DNA of 64,000 bases from positions 248,001 to 312,000 of the forward strand of contig NZ_JARQXA010000002.1 of NCBI RefSeq assembly GCF_029543155.1, given 5' to 3'. Positions 59,259-64,000 of this stretch are shown piece after piece. The position numbers and the translations under genes were made by a program. The first letter of the stretch is position 1. The number at the start of each line of letters is the position of its first letter. Source of the DNA: Sphingomonas sp. HITSZ_GF. GTDB lineage: Bacteria > Pseudomonadota > Alphaproteobacteria > Sphingomonadales > Sphingomonadaceae. The notes under the pieces were generated by a model. That model had not been told where the DNA came from. It saw nothing but the letters and a program-made list of their open reading frames with translations, and ran no database searches.

Positions 59259-61733
59259 TCAGACATCGGGTAGTTGCTGATCCGCCACACCCCAGCCGCG
59301 CAGTGCGCGACCCGTGGCGCGCTCGATCAGCCCGGCCGCGTCGCGGATCGAGAAATGCCCGGGGCTGTCGATGTCGCGCAGCTCGCTCCAGGTCACCGGC
59401 GCCGCCACCGGCGCGCCTTTACGGGCCCGGGCAACATAGGGGAGCACCGCGGTGCTGCCGCGCTGGTTGCGCAGATAGTCGATGAAGATCTTGCCCTTGC
59501 GGTTCGCCTTTTTGAGATTGGCGGTAAAGCGATCGGGCTCGGCCTCGCTCAGCGCTTTGGCGAAACGCTCGCAGAAGCTCTTCGCGGCAGGCCATTCCGC
59601 CCCCGGCACCAGCGGCACCACCACATGCACGCCCTTGCCGCCCGAGAGCAAAGGCCAGCTGGTCAGCCCGATATCGGCGAGATGGTCCTTCAGGTCGGCC
59701 GCCGCCTTCTTCACCGTCTCGAAATCGAGCCCCTCGTCGGGATCGAGATCGAACACCAGCCGATCGGGCTTCTCGACATCGGCGACCAGGCTGCCCCAGC
59801 CATGGAACTCGATCGTCCCCATCTGGACGCAGGCCAGTATCCCGTCGGCATCGTCCAGATAGAGATAGGGCTCGACCGATCCGTCCTTCTCGCGAATGTC
59901 GACATGGTGGACATGGTCGCCGAAGCTGCCTGCGTCGTGCTTCTGGAAGAAGCAGGCGCGGGCGCGGCCCTGGGGGCAGCGGACCAGGCTGATCGGCCGC
60001 CCGGCCAGCCAGGGCAGCAGGATCGGCGCGACCGCGAGATAGTAATCGGCCAGGTCGCCCTTGGTCAGGCCATCGCCGGGGAAGATCACCCGCTCGCGGC
60101 TGCTGATCTTCACTGCCGATGCCGGCATCTCGGGCAACGGCGCAGGAGTCTCCGCAACGACCTGCTTCGCCTGCTTGTCCTCGCGCAGCCCGAGAAAGCT
60201 CGCATGGCGCACGACATTCTCGGCGGTGAACTCGGCAAAGGCCACTTCGGCGACGAGCTGCGGCTTCACCCAATGCGCCCCGCGCGCCTCGGTTTTGGGC
60301 ACCTCGGCTGCGGCAGTCCTGGCCGCGATCTCGTCGAGCCGTGCGCGCAGATCGTGCAGCATGTCGGCGCTGAACCCGGTGCCGACCTTGCCGGCATAGA
60401 CGAGCCCGCCCGGCCCGTTGAGCCCGAGCAGCAGCGAGCGGAAGCCACGGCCCTTCGCCGACGACGGCAGCCAGCCGAGGATCACGAACTCCTGCCGCCT
60501 CGTGCACTTGGTCTTGAGCCAGGCCTTGCTCCGTGTGCCGCGATAGGGCGCATCAGCGCGCTTGGAGACCACGCCTTCATAGCCTTCGCGACACATCGTC
60601 TCGAACAGCTTCTCGCCGCTGCCCAGCACATGCTCGGAGAAGAGGATGCGCTCGTCCGCGCCGTCGAGCAGCGCGCGCAGCCGCTCCTTGCGGGCGAGCT
60701 GGGGCAACTTCGCCAGGTCTTCGCCGCCCTGTTCGAGCAGATCGAAGGCGAACATCACCAGCCCCTCGCCGCCGTTCGACAGCGCATCCTGCAGGCTGGA
60801 GAAATCGGGCCTGCCCTGCTTGAGCGCGACGATCTCGCCGTCGATCAGCGCCGGACCGGGCAGCGACGCCGCCGCCTCGGCGATGCCCGGAAAGCGATCG
60901 GTCCAGTCGAGCCCACTGCGCGTGTAGATCTTCGGCCCGCCCGCACCGACACTCAGCAGCGCGCGATAGCCGTCATATTTGACCTCGTGCAGCCACTGGT
61001 TGCCCGCCGGAACGCTATCGACCAGCGTGGCGAGCTGGGGCGCGCGGAATTTGGGATTTTTACCGTCACCCCGGCGAACGCCGGGGTCTCGTGCAGGTAC
61101 GCTAGCGGCCTGAGATCCCGGCTTTCGCCGGGATGACGGTTTGGCGGACGGTTTCACGCCCTCCGCGATCTCCTGCATCGTCCGCCCGGTCTTCACGCTG
61201 GTCAGAGCGGTCTCGACCAGCGTGTCGGTCGCGCCCGCGAACCGGTCGTCGATCTTGCGCAGCAGCCAGTTCTCGTTCCGCTCCTTGCCGCGCGGCTTGA
61301 GGCGGATCAGCAGCCATTCGCCCTGCATCCGCTCGCCTTCGAGCGTGAAGTGGAGATGGCCCTTCTCCAGATCCTTCGCGCTCTTGCCCGGAATCGGCGC
61401 CCAGCTGCCCGCGTCCCACAGCATCACCGTGCCGCCGCCATATTCGCCCTTGGGGATCGTCCCCTCGAAATCGGCATAGGACAGCGGATGATCCTCGGTG
61501 CGCACCGCGAGGCGCTTCTCGCCCGGATCGAGGCTCGGCCCGCGCGTCACTGCCCAGCTTTTGAGCACGCCGTCGATCTCGAGCCGGAAGTCCCAGTGCA
61601 GCCGCGTCGCGTCGTGCTTCTGGACGATGAAGCGGTTGCCGCCGCCGCTGGCGATCTTGCCGGCAGGCTCCGCGGTCTTCGCGAAATCGCGCTTGGCGTT
61701 GTATTTCGCGAGCGGATCGGGGGACTTGGCCAC
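59259..61733 (-). CDS. ligD: ATP-dependent DNA ligase D, multifunctional NHEJ enzyme
   Basis: LigD processes and seals double-strand breaks with Ku. The 824-residue protein has the order phosphoesterase (about 1-190, with KHDATRLHWDFRLEIDG), ligase (about 230-520, catalytic Lys252 in EVKYDGYR) and primase/polymerase (about 540-824, with DLDPDEGLDFE and SGGKGVHVVVPL). A family B repeat (61065-61137) adds residues about 199-223 between the first two domains. Translation begins at a GTG only 6 nt after another family B repeat, so no normal ribosome site is seen. Confidence 0.96.
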   Translation of the reverse strand: MAKSPDPLAKYNAKRDFAKTAEPAGKIASGGGNRFIVQKHDATRLHWDFRLEIDGVLKSWAVTRGPSLDPGEKRLAVRTEDHPLSYADFEGTIPKGEYGGGTVMLWDAGSWAPIPGKSAKDLEKGHLHFTLEGERMQGEWLLIRLKPRGKERNENWLLRKIDDRFAGATDTLVETALTSVKTGRTMQEIAEGVKPSAKPSSRRKPGSQAASVPARDPGVRRGDGKNPKFRAPQLATLVDSVPAGNQWLHEVKYDGYRALLSVGAGGPKIYTRSGLDWTDRFPGIAEAAASLPGPALIDGEIVALKQGRPDFSSLQDALSNGGEGLVMFAFDLLEQGGEDLAKLPQLARKERLRALLDGADERILFSEHVLGSGEKLFETMCREGYEGVVSKRADAPYRGTRSKAWLKTKCTRRQEFVILGWLPSSAKGRGFRSLLLGLNGPGGLVYAGKVGTGFSADMLHDLRARLDEIAARTAAAEVPKTEARGAHWVKPQLVAEVAFAEFTAENVVRHASFLGLREDKQAKQVVAETPAPLPEMPASAVKISSRERVIFPGDGLTKGDLADYYLAVAPILLPWLAGRPISLVRCPQGRARACFFQKHDAGSFGDHVHHVDIREKDGSVEPYLYLDDADGILACVQMGTIEFHGWGSLVADVEKPDRLVFDLDPDEGLDFETVKKAAADLKDHLADIGLTSWPLLSGGKGVHVVVPLVPGAEWPAAKSFCERFAKALSEAEPDRFTANLKKANRKGKIFIDYLRNQRGSTAVLPYVARARKGAPVAAPVTWSELRDIDSPGHFSIRDAAGLIERATGRALRGWGVADQQLPDV
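61065..61137. repeat. Family B palindromic repeat inside ligD
   Basis: The arms GTCACCCCGGCGAACGCCGG and CCGGCTTTCGCCGGGATGAC are near-complements. It is translated as SSRRKPGSQ...RDPGVRRGDG between the phosphoesterase and ligase domains. Confidence 0.9.
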
Positions 61734-61739
61734 TAATCC

Positions 61740-61819
61740 GTCATCCCGGCGAAAGCCGGGATCTCCCTGTTAGGGAGCGAGCGCTTGCCGCACGAGATCC
61801 CGGCTTTCGCCGGGATGAC
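61740..61819. repeat. Family B palindromic repeat between ku and ligD
   Basis: The arms GTCATCCCGGCGAAAGCCGG and CCGGCTTTCGCCGGGATGAC are exact complements. The element starts 11 nt after the ku stop and ends 6 nt before the ligD GTG start. Confidence 0.93.
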
Positions 61820-61830
61820 GAAGAACCTCT

Positions 61831-62670
61831 TCACGCCCGCTTCTTCGCCGGCGCCTTTTTGGCCGGCGCCTTCTTCGCCTCGGGCTTCTCGAGCGACTTC
61901 TTGAGCGCCGCCATCAGGTCGACCACGTTCGAGCCGCGCCCGCCCTTGGCGTCCTCCTTGTCCTCGATGATCTTCTTGCCGCGCGACTTCTGCTTGCGCG
62001 CGATCAGATCCTTGAGCGCATCGACATAGCGATCGTGGAACTTCTTCGGGTCGAACGCGGCGACCTTCTTCTCGATCAGGCTCTCGGCCAGGCCGAGCAG
62101 CTCGGGGTCGGGCGCGTCATCGGGGATGTCGCGGAAATAGCCCTGCGCCTTGTTGACCTCATCGGCATAGCGCAGCGTCTCCAGCACCATCCCGCGCCCG
62201 CACGGCTTGAGGCTCACGACATATTCGCGCCCGCGCATCGCCAGCTGGCCGAGCCCGACCTTGCGCGTGCGCTTCAAGGCCTCGCGCAGCACGATGAACG
62301 CCTCTTCGGCCAGATCGTCGGCCGGCACGACGAAATAGGGCCGCTCATAATAGAGCACGTCGATCTCGTCGGCATCGACGAACTGGGTGAGTTCGAGCGT
62401 CTTCTTCGATTCGAGCTTCACTGCGTCGATCTCGTCCTGCTCGAGCAGGACATATTCGCCCTTCTCGACCTCGAACCCTTTTACGATCTCCTCCGGCTCG
62501 ACCGCGCCGACGCCGGGCGCCACCTTCTCGTACTTGATCCTTTTGCCGCTCGGCTCGTGGATCTGGTGGAAGCTGATCTGCGCCCCCGATTTGGTCGCGG
62601 TGTAGATCTCGACCGGGATCGACACGAGCGCCAGCCGTATCTGCCCCTGCCAATAGGCGCGCGCCGCCAT
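61831..62670 (-). CDS. ku: Ku protein
   Basis: Ku binds DNA ends as a ring-shaped homodimer and recruits LigD for non-homologous end joining. The 279-residue protein has RAYWQGQIRLALVSIPVEIY, KRIKYEKVAPG, and the LRYADEV segment typical of bacterial Ku, and a Lys/Ala/Pro-rich C-terminal tail that may bind DNA and LigD. The ATG at 62670 is used; an extension to 62733 would add a stretch with no family match. It is the first gene of the ku-ligD unit. Confidence 0.96.
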   Translation of the reverse strand: MAARAYWQGQIRLALVSIPVEIYTATKSGAQISFHQIHEPSGKRIKYEKVAPGVGAVEPEEIVKGFEVEKGEYVLLEQDEIDAVKLESKKTLELTQFVDADEIDVLYYERPYFVVPADDLAEEAFIVLREALKRTRKVGLGQLAMRGREYVVSLKPCGRGMVLETLRYADEVNKAQGYFRDIPDDAPDPELLGLAESLIEKKVAAFDPKKFHDRYVDALKDLIARKQKSRGKKIIEDKEDAKGGRGSNVVDLMAALKKSLEKPEAKKAPAKKAPAKKRA

Positions 62671-62762
62671 TGCACCTGCTCCTTCGTTGCGAAGCCGATT
62701 CAATGTGCCAGCAAAGGAAGCGTTCCTCGACACCTTATTGGGGTGCGCGTAGGAGACCGGCC

Positions 62763-63341
62763 ATGAGCACCGATCCCTTCGCCCTGTTCGACACCTGGTA
62801 CCGCGAAGCGCGCGAAACCGAGCCCAACGATTCCAACGCGATGGCGCTGGCGACGGTGAGCGCCGACCTCCAGCCTTCGGTGCGGATGGTGCTGCTCAAG
62901 GGGCACGGCCCGGACGGCTTCGTCTTCTACACCAACCGCGAGAGCCGCAAGGCGCGGGACCTGCATGAGGGCGCCAAGGTCGCCCTGCTCTTCCACTGGA
63001 AGTCGCTGCGCCGCCAGATCCGCATCGAGGGTAGCGTCGCCTTCGCCAGCGATGCCGAGAGCGACGCCTATTTCGCCAGCCGCGCCCGCGATTCTCAACT
63101 CGGCGCCTGGGCCTCGGACCAGTCGCGCCCGCTCGACGCCCGCGAGACCTTCGAGGCGCGCTTCGAGGCCGTGAAGGCCCGGTTCGAAGGGCAGGACGTT
63201 GCCCGCCCGCCGCATTGGGGCGGCTACCGCGTCACCCCCACGGCAATCGAGTTCTGGCAGGACCGCGCGCACCGGCTCCACGAGCGCCGGCTGTTCACCC
63301 GTACCGCCGACGGCTGGTCCGAGGGCCTGCTCTACCCGTGA
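62763..63341 (+). CDS. pdxH: Pyridoxamine 5'-phosphate oxidase
   Basis: PdxH makes pyridoxal phosphate from pyridoxamine or pyridoxine phosphate using FMN and oxygen. The 192-residue protein has FDTWYREARETEPNDSNAMALATV, then PSVRMVLLKGHGPDGFVFYTN, and ends RRLFTRTADGWSEGLLYP, the family signature. The ATG at 62763 gives the family's usual length. It is divergent from ku, with 92 nt between starts, and overlaps the next gene's GTG by 4 nt. Confidence 0.96.
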   Translation: MSTDPFALFDTWYREARETEPNDSNAMALATVSADLQPSVRMVLLKGHGPDGFVFYTNRESRKARDLHEGAKVALLFHWKSLRRQIRIEGSVAFASDAESDAYFASRARDSQLGAWASDQSRPLDARETFEARFEAVKARFEGQDVARPPHWGGYRVTPTAIEFWQDRAHRLHERRLFTRTADGWSEGLLYP

Positions 63342-64000
63342 CCAACCTCGCCCGCCGCGCCGCCATCGCCTCCGTCTGCAGCGCGCTGCTGCTCGGCGCG
63401 CTCAAGGCCTGGGCGGCGGTGCAGACCGGATCGGTGGCGATGCTCGCGAGCCTCGCCGATTCGGCGCTCGACCTGTTCGCCTCGCTCGTCACGCTGGCCG
63501 GCGTCCATTGGGCGGCCCAGCCCGCCGACGCGAATCACCGCTTCGGGCACGGCAAGGCCGAGGCGCTGGCTGCGCTGTTCCAGGTTGTCGTCATCGCGAT
63601 CTCCGCGCTCGCCATCCTGCTACGCGCGATCGAGCGCTTCCAGACCGGCGACATCGCCGCCGCGCCCGAATCGGGCATTGCGGTCAGCCTAGTCGCGATC
63701 GCGGTCACCCTCGCGCTCACCCGCTACCAGAAGCATGTGATCGAGCAGACCGGCTCGATCGCGATCGGCGCCGACCGGATCCACTACACCTCCGACCTGC
63801 TGCTCAACGCCGCGGTGATCGCCGCGCTCGCGCTCGACGCCTGGGGGCTGCGCGGCGCGGACCCCGTCTTCGGCATCGCCATCGCCTTCTGGCTGCTGTT
63901 CGGCGCGTGGCGCGCGAGCGAAGCCGCGATCGACCAGCTGATGGACAAGGAATGGCCCGAGGACCGGCGCGCCGCCTTTGTCGAGGTCGCCGCGCGCAAT
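63338..64000 (+). CDS. Cation diffusion facilitator (FieF-type), truncated at window end
   Basis: CDF transporters export divalent metals such as zinc or iron by proton antiport. The visible 221 residues include the first helices with the metal-site pattern SLADSALDLFASL, the H-x-x-x-x-D-like HRFGHGKAEALAALFQ, and DRIHYTSDLLLNAAV. The gene starts with GTG overlapping the pdxH stop (GTGA). The cytoplasmic C-terminal domain begins near the window end and is cut off. Metal specificity cannot be determined. Confidence 0.92.
   Translation, partial: MTNLARRAAIASVCSALLLGALKAWAAVQTGSVAMLASLADSALDLFASLVTLAGVHWAAQPADANHRFGHGKAEALAALFQVVVIAISALAILLRAIERFQTGDIAAAPESGIAVSLVAIAVTLALTRYQKHVIEQTGSIAIGADRIHYTSDLLLNAAVIAALALDAWGLRGADPVFGIAIAFWLLFGAWRASEAAIDQLMDKEWPEDRRAAFVEVAARN

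Noticed and set aside
59274..61136. A 620-codon plus-strand frame over ligD
   Set aside because: Antisense shadow of the ligase domains with no recognisable motif.

Overview
This is a GC-rich window with very dense, mostly leftward genes. It reads as a chromosomal segment of an alphaproteobacterium, most likely a sphingomonad (Sphingomonas or a close relative). The evidence is the alphaproteobacterial SOS box (GAAC-N7-GAAC) in front of an imuA-imuB-dnaE2 cassette, the gene families present, frequent GTG starts, many 1-4 bp stop/start overlaps, and several families of short palindromic repeats of a kind I associate with sphingomonad and Caulobacter-type genomes. I see no rRNA, tRNA, CRISPR array, prophage or insertion sequence. 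The species call is inference.

Layout. 1-2.25 kb: a membrane-anchored hypothetical protein and a secreted BNR/Asp-box (sialidase-like) protein, then a 378-base AT-rich spacer. 2.25-14.7 kb (minus strand): the translation/RNA superoperon rimP-nusA-ylxR-infB-rbfA-truB-rpsO-pnp, interrupted by a tautomerase, a thioesterase, a VapBC-type toxin-antitoxin pair, thymidine kinase and a small secreted protein. 15-18.4 kb: an S9 peptidase divergent from a PQQ-type sugar dehydrogenase lipoprotein. 18.6-22.2 kb: two hotdog thioesterases, then a rightward unit of a 54-residue peptide, two partly similar proteins (one with a cupin-like His pattern and HEAT-like tails) and a winged-helix regulator; this is the least familiar system here. 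22.2-24.2 kb: crotonase and thiolase. 24.3-26.0 kb: an ArsR-VOC-SRPBCC-SRPBCC operon behind a perfect palindrome. 26.3-28.2 kb: RarD-like permease and a membrane protein. 28.4-34.5 kb: a branched-chain 2-oxoacid dehydrogenase operon (E1alpha, a hydrolase, E1beta, E2) running on into GNAT, PP2C and YCII genes.

34.7-43.4 kb: a Tat-exported M3 metallopeptidase, then the SOS mutagenesis cassette imuA-imuB-dnaE2 with thpR. 43.4-50 kb: a frameshifted ogt-type methyltransferase, a fumarylacetoacetase-like hydrolase, purA, two low-complexity secreted proteins, aroC, a GNAT, fabI, a YihY membrane protein and a J-domain protein (to 51.9 kb). 52-55.5 kb: transglutaminase plus a fused ATP-grasp/alpha-E protein, the core of a predicted peptide-ligation system. 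55.6-59.2 kb: ArsR plus an SdpI-like membrane protein, then a DUF4198 protein and a TonB receptor behind a Fur-box-like site. 59.3-64 kb: the NHEJ pair ligD-ku, pdxH and a truncated cation-diffusion transporter.

The strongest genome-level signal is the palindromic repeats. At least four families occur. Intergenic copies start 8-27 nt after a stop codon. Five further copies lie inside reading frames (truB, the E2 gene, imuB twice, ligD) without breaking them, adding roughly 25-50 residues each at domain boundaries, linkers or loops.
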